In this document: piece after piece, positions 1 through 11,501 of the stretch
How the letters are laid out: each line of letters begins with the position of its first letter
Position numbering within the stretch: the first letter of the stretch is position 1
NCBI GenBank assembly: GCA_030180135.1
Contig: CM058235.1
Span: 95,289,006 to 95,353,005 of the forward strand
Source of the DNA: Orychophragmus violaceus
Taxonomy: Eukaryota > Streptophyta > Magnoliopsida > Brassicales > Brassicaceae
Direction of reading: 5' to 3'
Length of the DNA stretch: 64,000 nt
Program-made: the position numbers and the translations under genes
Notes under the pieces: model-generated
The model's input: only the letters and a program-made list of their open reading frames with translations
Database searches by the model: none
What the model was told of the DNA's origin: nothing

Positions 1-3000
1 GCAGCCGACGTAGGGCTCTGCTTCTTGCTTAGCGTTGTGCCATGCACCATTGGCGTGAAGCCCTTCTTGGAATCCTTCATGCTGAATCTTTGTAGGACTT
101 TGTCAATGTATGAATCTTGACACAAGCCTATCAGCCTTCTAGATCTATCCCGGTAGATCCTGATTCCAAGAACGTATGCGGCTTCACCCATGTCTTTCAT
201 GGAAAAACAACTTCCAAGCCAGTCCTTTACCGACTTCAGCATTGGAACGTCGTTTCCGAGAAGCAGTATGTCATCGACATACAGAATAAGAAATACAATC
301 TTGCTCCCACTAGATTTCTTATACACGCATTGTTCTTCTTCGTTTCTGATGAAGTCAAATTGCTTGATCGCTTCATCAAAACGAAGATTCCAGCTCCTCG
401 ATGCTTGCTTCAATCCATAAATGGATTTATGAAGCTTGCATACTTTCCCAGCATTCTTTGGATCTATGTAACCTTCAGGTTGCGTCATATACACATCCTC
501 TTCCAGAATTCCATTCAGGAAGGCGGTTTTCACGTCCATCTGCCAAATTTCATAATCATGAAAAGCTGCAGTTGCTAGTAGAATCCGAATAGATTTCATC
601 ATAGCCACTGGTGAATAGGTTTCATCGTAATCCACACCGTGAACTTGTCTGAAACCTTTTGCCACCAACCTGGCTTTATAAATCTGGACATTTCCATCCA
701 CGTCAATCTTCTTCTTGAAGATCCATTTGCACTCGATGGCTTTTACACCAGCGGGTAAGTCAACCAATGAAAACACTTGGTTGACCGACATGGAGTCCAT
801 TTCGGAATCAGTGGCCTTGCGCCACTTAGAGGAATCTGGGCCCATCATGGCTTGATTGAAGTTCGATGGTTCATCACCATCAATGATCAGAAGATCATGA
901 TAGTCAGTCACGAGGAATCCTTGATATCTCTCGGGTTCGTGACGGATCCTCCCGGATCTTCGAACTTCAGGTACCACAGGTTCAGGCTCTACAATTTCTT
1001 GTAGGGCCTCCTCCTGCTCTTCCTCATTAGGTTGAGCAGTATCCTGTTCATCTTGAATTTCTTCAAGCAGTACCTTACTCCCACTGTCTTTCTTAGAGAG
1101 AAACTCCCTCTCAAGAAAGTTACAATCCCGGGCAACAAAAATCTTGTTCTCGGAACGTAGATAGAAGTAATAAGCCTTGGTTTCCCGTGGATAACCAATG
1201 AAATAGAATTTGTCAGATTTTGGTGTAAGCTTGTCTGAGATTAATCTCTTGACATAGGCTTCACAACCCCAAATTCTGAGATAAGACAGCACTGGAGCTT
1301 CTCCAGTCCATAATTCATATGGTGTCTTTGCTACTGCTTTTGATGGCGCTCTGTTTAGAGTGAACACTGCTGTTAGCAGAGCATATCCCCAAAGGGATAT
1401 TGGAAGGTCTGTGTGACTCATCATAGATCGAACCATATCCAATAAGGTCCGATTTCTCCTCTCAGACACACCATTCCATTGAGGTGTTCCAGGAGGAGTG
1501 AGTTGGGATACGATCCCACACTCTCTCAGATGATCACTGAATTCCTGGCTTAAGTATTCTCCTCCTCGGTCGGACCGAAGAGCCTTAATGCTTTTGCCAA
1601 GTTGGTTCTGTACTTCATTTTGGAATTCTCTGAACTTTTCAAAAGATTCAGACTTATGTTTCATCAAATAAACATATCCATACCTACTGAAATCATCAGT
1701 GAAGGTAATGAAGTACTGATAGTTTCCTCTTGCATTTGTGGACATTGGGCCACACACATCAGTGTGTATCAGGCCCAATAAGTCACTGGCCCTCTCGTTA
1801 GGTTTATTAAAGGGGGCCCGTGTCATTTTGCCCATCATGCAGGATTCGCATTTCTCACATGACTCAAAGTCAAATGAGCCAAGAAGTCCATTCGAATGGA
1901 GCCTCTTGATGCGTTTCTCGCTGATGTGCCCTAAACGACAATGCCATAGAAACGTTCGGTTTTCCTCATTAGGTTTAAACCGTTTTGTATTAATGTTATA
2001 AATTGGCGCGGATTGATCGAGTATGTAAAGCCCATTCGAAAGAGGGGCAGAACCATAGAACAAATTGTTGCGATTGAAGGAACATAATTTATTCTTAACT
2101 GAAAAATCATAACCTTCCAAATCCAACAAAGAAATTGAAATAATATTTCTGCTTATAGCAGGTACAAAATAACAATTATTCAGTTCTAAAATCAATCCCG
2201 AAGGTAAAGACAACAAGTATGTGCCTACAGCTAGTGCTGAAACTTTCGCTCCATTCCCAACTCGTAGCTCCACTTGTCCTTGCTTCAGCCTTCTACTGTT
2301 GCTGAGTGCCTGCATATTAGTACAAATATGAGCCCCACAACCAGTATCCATGACCCATGAGGTATTATCAGAAGTAGTTGTATTAACTTCTATAACAAAA
2401 ATACCTGATGAAGAAGTCTCGAAAGTCTTCTTCTTCAATTCCTTTAGACCTTCCTGGAATTTCTTACAATCTCTTCTCCAATGCCCCAGTTCTTTGCAGA
2501 ACCTGCACATGTCAGTAGGCCCAGCCTTGGACTTGGGCTTGGGCTTTGGCGTGTCCTTGTCCGCGACTTGGACAGCCTTGGCCGCTCCCTTATCCTTAGC
2601 AGAGGATTTCTTAAACCCCTTGCCCTTTTGCACCATAAGCACATTGGGGTCCTTGGCGGTTTTCCTCAAGTTGGGCTCTGCAGTCTTGAGCATTCCGTGA
2701 AGCTCAGGTAGTGTCTTACTCAAGCCATGCATGTTAAAGTTCAGAATGAACTGATCATAGCTTGCAGGTAAAGACTGCAGAATGATGTCGCAGGCAAGTT
2801 CCTGGCTGATTGGGCAGTCGAGTTTCTGAAGATGATCGAGATAACCCATCATCTTCAAGACATGAGGACTCACTGCCGCATTCGCAGCCAACTTACAGTC
2901 CAAGAGGTTCTTAACTGTCTGGAACCTCTCAGTCCTAGCCTGCTCCTGAAAAAGCGATTTCAGGCTTGCCATTATCTCGATGGGAGACAATACACTTTCG

Positions 3001-3032
3001 AACTGTTTTTGCAGCTCAGGAGTCATTGTCAC
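1..3032 (-). pseudogene. Copia A gag-pol, from late gag to RT (interrupted)
   Basis: This is the polyprotein of element A from gag residue ~84 to just past the RT core. Reading leftward it holds the end of gag, a CCHC zinc knuckle (~2480-2520), the protease DTG motif (~2340), the HHCC zinc domain before integrase, the integrase core (HTD, SDRGGEY and NGVSERRN boxes), and RT with the YVDD box at ~270-290. It is collinear with element B over 367-3026 with no net indel, and I found no in-frame stop. The break at 3032 is the GTCAC target duplication of the inserted element. The frame stays open to base 1, so RNase H presumably follows off-window. It is called a pseudogene only because the insertion separates it from its start codon. 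Confidence 0.88.
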
Positions 3033-5245
3033 TGAAACACCCCATCCCGGCCATAGGCCCAGACGGATGATGAGTTCCAGTGGTCAGGCCAAACCATGGC
3101 CTGAACCTCCCTAAATCCAGTCCTATTTAAAATTTTCTTTAGGATTAAGTATTCCTCGGATCTTTTATTGACTTCTAGTCCTAGATCCTTCATACTTAAT
3201 CAATTACGCAGCGGAAATCCTTACTTAACATTTACATCGTTCTTCTAAAGAACGACCCAATCGAGAACCTCTTATTACTTTCTTAGGTTTCCTTAAAACC
3301 CTTATGAGGTCCCGTTCATTAACTATCCCGTTCTAACAACCTAAGTCACTTACTTAGATCATTCCATTCTCCTATTCAGCTCTAACCATTCTTTAGAACA
3401 ATAGAAGAGTACTCGGAACGTGTACCTTAACCTTTGGTGAGTCCGGTGTGAAGCTAACTCCGCGTTCAGCTTAACTCCTTTATTCGTCCATCACTTAGAA
3501 CATACCTCCCTTGTACCAAGTCATTCAACCAACCATCCCCACATGACAAGGCGCAAGAGAGGTCTTCTGGTTCTTCCTTTGACCACCTTTTCATCTCGTT
3601 CTTCCCGCGATCGCTGTCCAACCGTACTGACCGCACGTTCTGATCGTTGACGATCTTTGAACCGTTGCGTCAGTCCGCGAAAAGACGCGACCTTTCACGA
3701 AAAGACGCGACTGTCCGTTAACAGTCGCGATCATCCACTTGGATCGCGACCAGTCTGCCGCGTCCATCCTGCCGCGATCATTCTGTCGCGATCGTTCTAC
3801 CGCGATCATCCCGCCGCGATCCATTCCGCCGCGATCAGTCTGCCGTGATCATTCTGTCTCGATCAGTCTGACGCGGTGGTTCTGTCGCGATCAGTGTGCC
3901 GCGATTGTTCGGCCGCGATCGTTCAGGACGAGCCGGTTTACTTCTCGGACACGCCGCGATTGTGAAAGACTTACCGAGCAATCACTCGGCATCCCACGCC
4001 CGCCAAGCCTGGCCGATTACCGCTTCGTCCATAAGCGATCGTCGTCCGCGTCAGTCCAGTCACGCGAACCATCCGGATAGGCGCGATCGATGTAGAGTTG
4101 CGACCGTCCGGGAACAGACGCGTCTTTACCGCGAACGGTTACGTCTGTCCGCGAACAGGCGCGTCTTACCGCGACGCCCTTCCGGCAGTCACGCGACTCG
4201 GCCATCTCGACCGTGGTGGACGTTTGCTCGTCAAGCCGACTGTTCTGACTTCACGTCTCCGACCCGGATCCTTTCCTGAATCCGATGCACGCGCAAGCCG
4301 GCCGTAAGGATTTGATTGACTCTCGGCTATCCGTCCCTAAGACGTGCCGTTCAGTCACTTCGTCCATCGGCCCATCTTTGGCCATACGCGCGGATCATCT
4401 CGTCCCTCGTCCGACCAGTCCGCGATTGATCACGATCAAGGCTCATGGCCGATCGTGATTCTCATGGCAGACCATAACCGATCCTAAGCCAACTGACTTA
4501 TCTCGGTTTCACTTATCCAGAAACGTAGAAGCGAGAGGTTTGTGTCCGGCCATGACTTAACCGACCATCGGTCCAATGACTTGGCCGTGTCCGGGCAAGA
4601 AAGACTCGGACTTTAACATTAGATGAAGCAGCGGTTTTGCCTGGTCCTTAACCGCGTCTGAAGCCGTTGCTCCTCTTTGTTCACGCGTTGGACCACCAAC
4701 TCATCCGTCTCTTCATACTCTTCTCACCGGCGACTTTTCTTAAGCAGCCGGCCTCTCTTTCTCTCCCTTAAACCCTCGGATTTGGTGGCTTTAAGCCTTA
4801 GAGAATTTTCTGGGTCTTTCCCCCATGAAGATTGTGTGCGATTTTGGCCTTCCCATGGCCTATTTATAGGCTGATAATTCGGCCCCAACCGCCCAAGGGA
4901 AGGGTTGCAAGTTGTGGGCCGAATGGGTGCAACCTTCCCTTGGTGCCCATTCGCCCTTAGCGCCCTTGGTCAGCTAGTGACACTAGCTGACCAGCTAACC
5001 CTTCACTTGAACACTCTTCTGAACTGAGCTCAGCTGGTCGTCAGCTGGCTTAGCTGACCGGCTCAGCTGTTCAGCTCATTCGAGCTAAACGCACTCCCTT
5101 CAGCTGATTCTTTTTAGATCAAGCTCCCTTCCAGCTGAGCTTGACCTTCCCTTTGTCTATGGAACCCTCTCTAAAATCTCTCTCGATCTTATGGTCCATA
5201 GACAGCCCAAACGTCTAGGGTGGATCCCGGTTCGGGGATGTTACA
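3033..5245 (-). repeat. 3' LTR of the LARD-like element
   Basis: This LTR is 2213 bp and matches 6732-8944 at a constant offset of 3699 with no indel. It contains a GATCG-rich tandem cluster (3727-3935), a TATA-like box on the minus strand (4861-4868), and an AGCTGA/CAGCTG-rich stretch at ~4970-5140 made of short direct and inverted CAGCT repeats. Open frames in it are short and repeated in both LTRs, and I see no protein signature. Confidence 0.93.
3727..3935. repeat. GATCG-rich tandem cluster in LTR
   Basis: This is a run of degenerate ~14-15-bp units built on CGCGATCATTCTGC, with about a dozen copies of the CGCGATC core. It ends near GGCCGCGATCGTTC. It is much richer in CpG and GATC than the surrounding LTR. 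Confidence 0.85.
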
Positions 5246-5259
5246 AGTCTACCCCCCTT
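5246..5259 (-). promoter_or_regulatory. Polypurine tract of LARD-like element
   Basis: On the minus strand this reads AAGGGGGGTAGACT, directly next to the 3' LTR. This is the expected position and composition for the plus-strand DNA primer. Confidence 0.75.
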
Positions 5260-6716
5260 AAAATGGATTCGTCCCCGAATCCGACTCAAGGTTTTTACTC
5301 CGTTCATACTTTATGAACCATTGGGCAGCTGATAACATCCCACAGTATTTGCAGAACATAACCATTCTATGTTCTCTTTATTCATCCTAAGTCCATTTAT
5401 GGCCGTCTTTGCCTGAGCCATTCATTTCAGATCAAGTCACGTATGACCGGATTTTCCCATTCCGTTCCCGCGCATGGACTGACTGTTCCCAGAGCGCCAA
5501 TCTTCGGTCAACCGCCCCAACGGCTGCCGTTCAATCGTGCTTAACTGTCCGAACTTTTCTTGTCCATGACTCACGGTCATCCCGTGCTTAATCCGACTTG
5601 TGGTTCACGGTCTTGGCCATGGCCAGTCGACAACCGAACTTTGGACTAAGCCGTCTAGAGATCCATACATTCCGAGGCAGGGATGTTACAAGTCTCCCCC
5701 ACCAATTAGGAATTCGTCCCCGAATTCGGTGGTGGTTAACTTTTGTGTACACCCTTCCTGTCCCGTTTGGTATGTCTTTCCATTTCCCATTGACCTAGGT
5801 CCGTCAAGACTTAATCATTTCCCTGATTTTTGTCTTGTCTTAGACTTGGTCAAATCCTGATCTTAGTCCTTACGGACTTGATCCACTTAATCCTCGCCCT
5901 TCGTGGGCTTGATCTTAGTTTCCCGACCTTAGTAAATCTCTTACTAGATCACATTCAGGCCTTTCGTTTCCTTTGAACTCGACCTCGGTTATGGTTCTTA
6001 CGCATTCCCAATGCTAAGCAACCTAACCCTTTTCCCCAAATGTAATGCCCTCAAAACATTTGAAGAAGTGGGGTTCAGTGACATACCAGCAATCGCACTA
6101 AAGGACTCGGCCACGCCAATGTCCTTAGCCAGTTCGTAAACCTGTGGCGTCTCGGTTAGCACTTAGCCTTTACCGTTGACTTTCACTACCACGTTTTACT
6201 TCTGGTCTCTGCTTTTTACAATGGAAGCGTATCATTGGTCTTTCATTGTCACTTTCCTTCCCCTTATTTTGCAAACAGCTTAGGATCCTTGGTCCCTGCT
6301 GTTGCACATCGCACGTACTCAACTTGCCTTTACACTCCCCAAAGTGTGCTTCCATTGTTTTTGCAAGTGGTACCTTTAGTGCGGTTCCCGGAGGGTGGCG
6401 ATCAGCCCCAACTGAATCCCATTTTCCTCCGTACTTTGCAGACAGTTGGATCCCTTAGTCCTTGCTGCCGCCTTCGCACATACTTTGGCGCGGATTTCTA
6501 GAGGTATGGTGACCAGCCCCAACTTAGTCCCATTTTTCCTCTTTAGGTCCCTCCCGGTTCGGCCAACCACTTTCCCGTGATTGCACCTTCTTCCGGTTCA
6601 CCTCCACACCGTCTTGCGACCTTGTTCTCAAAGTCTGCCCAAGACTAAGTGCGTACTTGGTGTACTTGTCTTTGCAAGTCACCAATCATGAGAGCATCGT
6701 CCTAGGAAATAACTCC

Positions 6717-6728
6717 GCTCTGATACCA
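6717..6728 (-). promoter_or_regulatory. Primer binding site, initiator tRNA-Met
   Basis: The minus strand reads TGGTATCAGAGC, complementary to the 3' end of plant initiator tRNA-Met, three bases inside the 5' LTR (6732-8944). This fixes the element's orientation. Confidence 0.9.
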
Positions 6729-7425
6729 ACTTGAAACACCCCATCCCGGCCATAGGCCCAGACGGATGATGAGTTCCAGTGGTCAGGCCAAACCATGGCC
6801 TGAACCTCCCTAAATCCAGTCCTATTTAAAATTTTCTTTAGGATTAAGTATTCCTCGGATCTTTTATTGACTTCTAGTCCTAGATCCTTCATACTTAATC
6901 AATTACGCAGCGGAAATCCTTACTTAACATTTACATCGTTCTTCTAAAGAACGACCCAATCGAGAACCTCTTATTACTTTCTTAGGTTTCCTTAAAACCC
7001 TTATGAGGTCCCGTTCATTAACTATCCCGTTCTAACAACCTAAGTCACTTACTTAGATCATTCCATTCTCCTATTCAGCTCTAACCATTCTTTAGAACAA
7101 TAGAAGAGTACTCGGAACGTGTACCTTAACCTTTGGTGAGTCCGGTGTGAAGCTAACTCCGCGTTCAGCTTAACTCCTTTATTCGTCCATCACTTAGAAC
7201 ATACCTCCCTTGTACCAAGTCATTCAACCAACCATCCCCACATGACAAGGCGCAAGAGAGGTCTTCTGGTTCTTCCTTTGACCACCTTTTCATCTCGTTC
7301 TTCCCGCGATCGCTGTCCAACCGTACTGACCGCACGTTCTGATCGTTGACGATCTTTGAACCGTTGCGTCAGTCCGCGAAAAGACGCGACCTTTCACGAA
7401 AAGACGCGACTGTCCGTTAACAGTC

Positions 7426-7634
7426 GCGATCATCCACTTGGATCGCGACCAGTCTGCCGCGTCCATCCTGCCGCGATCATTCTGTCGCGATCGTTCTACC
7501 GCGATCATCCCGCCGCGATCCATTCCGCCGCGATCAGTCTGCCGTGATCATTCTGTCTCGATCAGTCTGACGCGGTGGTTCTGTCGCGATCAGTGTGCCG
7601 CGATTGTTCGGCCGCGATCGTTCAGGACGAGCCG
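7426..7634. repeat. GATCG-rich tandem cluster, second LTR copy
   Basis: This is the same CGCGATC-cored ~14-15-bp array as at 3727-3935, in the 5' LTR. Confidence 0.85.
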
Positions 7635-8559
7635 GTTTACTTCTCGGACACGCCGCGATTGTGAAAGACTTACCGAGCAATCACTCGGCATCCCACGCCC
7701 GCCAAGCCTGGCCGATTACCGCTTCGTCCATAAGCGATCGTCGTCCGCGTCAGTCCAGTCACGCGAACCATCCGGATAGGCGCGATCGATGTAGAGTTGC
7801 GACCGTCCGGGAACAGACGCGTCTTTACCGCGAACGGTTACGTCTGTCCGCGAACAGGCGCGTCTTACCGCGACGCCCTTCCGGCAGTCACGCGACTCGG
7901 CCATCTCGACCGTGGTGGACGTTTGCTCGTCAAGCCGACTGTTCTGACTTCACGTCTCCGACCCGGATCCTTTCCTGAATCCGATGCACGCGCAAGCCGG
8001 CCGTAAGGATTTGATTGACTCTCGGCTATCCGTCCCTAAGACGTGCCGTTCAGTCACTTCGTCCATCGGCCCATCTTTGGCCATACGCGCGGATCATCTC
8101 GTCCCTCGTCCGACCAGTCCGCGATTGATCACGATCAAGGCTCATGGCCGATCGTGATTCTCATGGCAGACCATAACCGATCCTAAGCCAACTGACTTAT
8201 CTCGGTTTCACTTATCCAGAAACGTAGAAGCGAGAGGTTTGTGTCCGGCCATGACTTAACCGACCATCGGTCCAATGACTTGGCCGTGTCCGGGCAAGAA
8301 AGACTCGGACTTTAACATTAGATGAAGCAGCGGTTTTGCCTGGTCCTTAACCGCGTCTGAAGCCGTTGCTCCTCTTTGTTCACGCGTTGGACCACCAACT
8401 CATCCGTCTCTTCATACTCTTCTCACCGGCGACTTTTCTTAAGCAGCCGGCCTCTCTTTCTCTCCCTTAAACCCTCGGATTTGGTGGCTTTAAGCCTTAG
8501 AGAATTTTCTGGGTCTTTCCCCCATGAAGATTGTGTGCGATTTTGGCCTTCCCATGGCC

Positions 8560-8567
8560 TATTTATA
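8560..8567 (-). promoter_or_regulatory. TATA box candidate in 5' LTR
   Basis: The minus strand reads TATAAATA within CCTATAAATAGGCC, a good plant TATA box. The 3' LTR copy is at 4861-4868. The start site itself cannot be seen. Confidence 0.6.
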
Positions 8568-8944
8568 GGCTGATAATTCGGCCCCAACCGCCCAAGGGAA
8601 GGGTTGCAAGTTGTGGGCCGAATGGGTGCAACCTTCCCTTGGTGCCCATTCGCCCTTAGCGCCCTTGGTCAGCTAGTGACACTAGCTGACCAGCTAACCC
8701 TTCACTTGAACACTCTTCTGAACTGAGCTCAGCTGGTCGTCAGCTGGCTTAGCTGACCGGCTCAGCTGTTCAGCTCATTCGAGCTAAACGCACTCCCTTC
8801 AGCTGATTCTTTTTAGATCAAGCTCCCTTCCAGCTGAGCTTGACCTTCCCTTTGTCTATGGAACCCTCTCTAAAATCTCTCTCGATCTTATGGTCCATAG
8901 ACAGCCCAAACGTCTAGGGTGGATCCCGGTTCGGGGATGTTACA

Positions 8945-9192
8945 GTCACCAACATCAGGCAATAGACATCATTTTCATCTGACGAATGCTTTTCCCAAGC
9001 ATTGTGCAGAGTCCTGGCAGCATTGGCAAGAGGCCTCTCGGGGAGGGGATCTCGAAGGACATAATCCTTCTTCTCCTGCTTGAGGACCAGCCTCAAGTTC
9101 CTTGACCATGTCAGGAAGTTCGTTCCAGTCAGCTTCTCCTTCTCGAGAACAGACCGGATCGAGAATGTGTTTTGTGTGCTTGTAGTAGTCAT
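8945..9192 (-). pseudogene. Copia A gag N-terminus (severed)
   Basis: This is the first ~83 residues of the copia A gag, starting at the ATG at 9190-9192 (MTTTSTQNTFSIRSVL). It matches the gag starts of B (14410) and D (50192). It ends in the GTCAC target duplication at 8945-8949, where the LARD-like element entered, and the rest of the protein resumes at 3032. The frame now reads a few residues into the foreign LTR and stops. Confidence 0.9.
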
Positions 9193-10379
9193 ATCTGAAA
9201 TATATAAATAAAAAGGTTATTAGTTATTATGTTCAAAATGACTAATCTCGTATTAAAAATTTAATATGATTAATCACGCATTATATTCAATAACATCAGT
9301 TACCCTCAATAGAATATAATGATTCCAAGATCCACATATAACTAAGATTAAAGTGGGCCACTGGCCGTCACCCAACCTTAGCTTATATCGGTAAGCCCTA
9401 TATCGGCTAATTATATCCGTGATATAACTCTTGGTTGTGAATCTGGGCCCGAGGCCCAATCCACTCTGATGTCTCAAGGCCCGGGACTCCCGATGGCCTA
9501 GTCAAGAAAACCAGACTATACAGTCATGTAATCATCAATGTCTGGGACTCCCAATGACATTTATGAATCACAAACCGTCTTACCCACGCAAAAGTAGACA
9601 CCCTCACACTGTAAGGCCATGAATACAATTGAATGGGCTTTGACAGCTGACATAGCCTGGACAAGACATCCAACGCTTGATATTATTTGAGGTTCGTAGG
9701 TTTATTAAAATTCATTCCCAAAATAGAAGATTACTATTTCGGGAAACTTTCTATTTCTGGAAACCTACTATTTTTGGAAACTTTCTAAAATTGGAAACTT
9801 TCTAAAAACGGAAACTTTCTAACTTTAGAAATTTCTTAAAATCCAAAACCCGCAAATTCAGAAATTTCTATTTTAAGAAACTTTCTAATTTCAAAATTTC
9901 GGAAACTTTAATTTAAAATCGACTTTATAATTTTATAAAATAAATTTTAAATTGATCTGAAGAAAGACTCAAATAATTGGCCCAATTGTTTTAACTTCTT
10001 GGCCCGAGGCCCAAGAATTGGTCCATGTCCAAGACATGACCCAATTGTCCAATTATTTGACATAACCGGTCTGGTTCATTAAAATTGGTCTAACCAAATT
10101 TTAATTACTACGATGACCACAATTGTCAACCGGTTATTTACTAAACCGGAATTTCTCAATTTATTTGGTCCAACCAAATCAAATTAGAAATTCCTGGTTT
10201 AGGCACTAAATCCAATATTTCTTTCGACATTGGATTTCTTATCCCGGTTTAACCAGATTTAATAAAATTATTAAAATCTGTTTATTAAACCAGAACGTAT
10301 CAGTTTTAATTAAAATTTTAAACCGAGCCTTGAACCGAACCGAATTGGTCACGAACCGAACCGAGTTGGTCGTGACCTA

Positions 10380-10690
10380 GTTTCCATGAAACTATCGTCC
10401 AGCCGCGAGCCGCGAGCCAACGATCCGAGATCGAGGCGATGCCCAGCTGCGGTCGGAACGATCCATCGGGACGTTCGGGACGGTGCTGGCCGAGTCGTCC
10501 ACGAGCGAGCCACGATCCGGACGGCGTGAAGCCTCACGCGATCGAGCAAGCATAGAGACGGTCGGGCCGTGAGAGAGGCGGAACGGGACGATCCGCGGGA
10601 CATGATCCGTCTGTCGATCGGGACGAGCCACGATCGGGACGCGATCGATCCGATGATCCGACCCAACCGGCCAGCTCTCGGCCAATCAAC
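10380..10690. repeat. GATCG-rich cluster in copia A leader
   Basis: This is a dense, irregular run of CGATC, GATCGGGACG and CCGATC motifs in otherwise AT-rich leader. Related clusters occupy the same place in D and E, and a CATCGATCGATG version occupies it in B and C. Confidence 0.8.
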
Positions 10691-10851
10691 AAACCCGAGT
10701 CATATAGCTCGGTTTGCGATTTCTTTAGTGTGTTTAGGATTCAAATTTGTTTCTTAAGTGATTTATCTTATCAGTAATGATTCAAAAACACTTCTAAACA
10801 GATTAAACAACCTAAACATGAATCTAAAACAAGAAATCCTAAGAACCAATG

Positions 10852-10863
10852 GCTCTGATACCA
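10852..10863 (-). promoter_or_regulatory. Copia A primer binding site (iMet)
   Basis: The minus strand reads TGGTATCAGAGC, one base inside the 5' LTR. Confidence 0.92.
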
Positions 10864-10864
10864 C

Positions 10865-11501
10865 TGTAGGAACTGTTTAGTTGATCCTGATGTAATTCAC
10901 AGATTCATATCAACCTAAACATACAGATCTAGGTTCTCTTGATTAGAAACATTAGATGATCTCACCTTTTACCTGTTTGTTGCAGCGGAAGGAATAGAAC
11001 AGGTCAGAGATCAGAGAGATACACCGAGGGATGAATCCTCCAAAGGTTCACACACGCGATCACAGAAAACGGCTGCTAGACCGAGCTGGTGGGAGGCGCA
11101 GGGAGAGAGGATTTTCGGCGCAGGGGGCTAGGGTTAGGAGAAAGAGATTTGGCTTTTAGTTTATTAAAAGCCTTCTCTTTCCCTTTTGGGCTTATGGGCC
11201 CAAAACACCAATCTGATTAAATCCCATTTAATCAGACCCATTAATCTTTCTCTCTTAGTACGACAAATGCCTGGCACTTTTGTCGTACTTCTGCTAAGCC
11301 GTTCCAACACATTTTCCTGTTAGCTTAGGCGTGTGACCCATATGGGATCATATAATAAAGGCAATAAGTCCAAGACTTATAGATCATGAGCGGACTCTAG
11401 CAAGCCATCATGACCCCCAGTATTATATGACTTATGTCTGATCATTGACATACTCTTACTTTCTAGAGACAGTACCGAGATTACTGGACACAATTCCAAC
11501 A
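10865..11501 (-). repeat. Copia A 5' LTR
   Basis: This 637-bp LTR has, in sense orientation, TGTTGGAATT at the start and a CA end. It carries the conserved hairpin at 11257-11289 and a second palindrome (CTGATTAAAT..ATTTAATCAG) at about 11214-11236. The base after it, 11502, begins element B pol, so this is the insertion junction. The partner LTR and target duplication are off-window. Confidence 0.9.
11257..11289 (-). promoter_or_regulatory. Co-varying LTR hairpin, A variant
   Basis: The sense arms AGTACGACAAA and TTTGTCGTACT pair perfectly across an 11-base loop. Relative to the other four copia LTRs (AGTACGGTAAA), both arms have changed in step, so pairing is kept. Confidence 0.7.

Larger units (their letters stand above)
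5246..6731 (-). other. Non-coding interior of the LARD-like element
   Basis: The interior is 1486 bp with no recognisable gag, protease, RT or integrase, and the open frames are short with no motif. Two things can be seen. At 5683-5735 the sequence repeats the junction between LTR end and purine tract (GATGTTACAAGTCT, then a C-rich run, then a TCGTCCCCGAAT motif), like a relic 3' end of a related element. At ~6250-6560 there is a decayed direct repeat of about 165 bp, with blocks of the type GGATCC..TTAGTCC..TGCTG recurring. Confidence 0.7.
3033..8944 (-). mobile_element. Non-autonomous LTR element with 2213-bp LTRs (LARD-like)
   Basis: This 5912-bp element has two 2213-bp LTRs that start TG and end CA. 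It is flanked by a GTCAC duplication at 3028-3032 and 8945-8949, which occurs once at the same place in intact copies of the host element. The orientation is minus: the primer site lies inside the right LTR and a purine tract lies inside the left LTR. The internal region is only 1486 bp and shows no gag or pol. Large LTRs with a small non-coding interior fit a LARD-type derivative. The LTR ends and the iMet primer site suggest a Ty3/gypsy parent, but that is inference. The two LTRs read as identical, so the insertion is very recent and is the youngest layer of this nest. Confidence 0.92.
6732..8944 (-). repeat. 5' LTR of the LARD-like element
   Basis: This is the second 2213-bp LTR, identical to 3033-5245 as far as I can read. 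As the upstream LTR of a minus-strand element, it would supply the promoter. Confidence 0.93.
9193..10864 (-). other. Copia A 5' leader
   Basis: This is the 1.67-kb untranslated leader between the primer site and gag. From the LTR inward it has a GATCG-rich cluster (10380-10690), AT-rich sequence with repeated AAACCGG/CCGGTTT motifs, short hairpins around CTTGGGCC and CATGTC, and an array of GGAAACTTTCTAAAA-type microrepeats (9735-9905). A 67-codon open frame lies at 9274-9477 (minus), 81 bp upstream of gag. All parts recur in B, C, D and E. Confidence 0.8.
1..11501 (-). mobile_element. Copia element A, 5' part, split by a nested LTR element
   Basis: This is a Ty1/copia LTR retrotransposon on the minus strand, as shown by the protease-integrase-reverse transcriptase order. 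Reading leftward, it has its 5' LTR (10865-11501), an initiator tRNA-Met primer site, a 1.67-kb leader, the gag start at 9192, and gag-pol that leaves the window at base 1. The end of RT, RNase H, 3' UTR and 3' LTR are off the left edge. It is inserted in the RT region of element B: B pol sequence begins directly at 11502. Its gag is interrupted by the element at 3033-8944. I see no other frame damage, so A was probably coding-competent until that insertion. Confidence 0.9.

Noticed and set aside
117..2711. Plus-strand frames of 60-150 codons over the copia pol regions
   Set aside because: They are antisense shadows of the minus-strand gag-pol. The same shadows appear over B (11536-13906) and D (46407-49688).
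3591..4307. Several 60-127-codon frames in the LARD-like LTR
   Set aside because: They overlap on both strands within the CGCGATC repeats, recur identically in the second LTR and have no protein motif.
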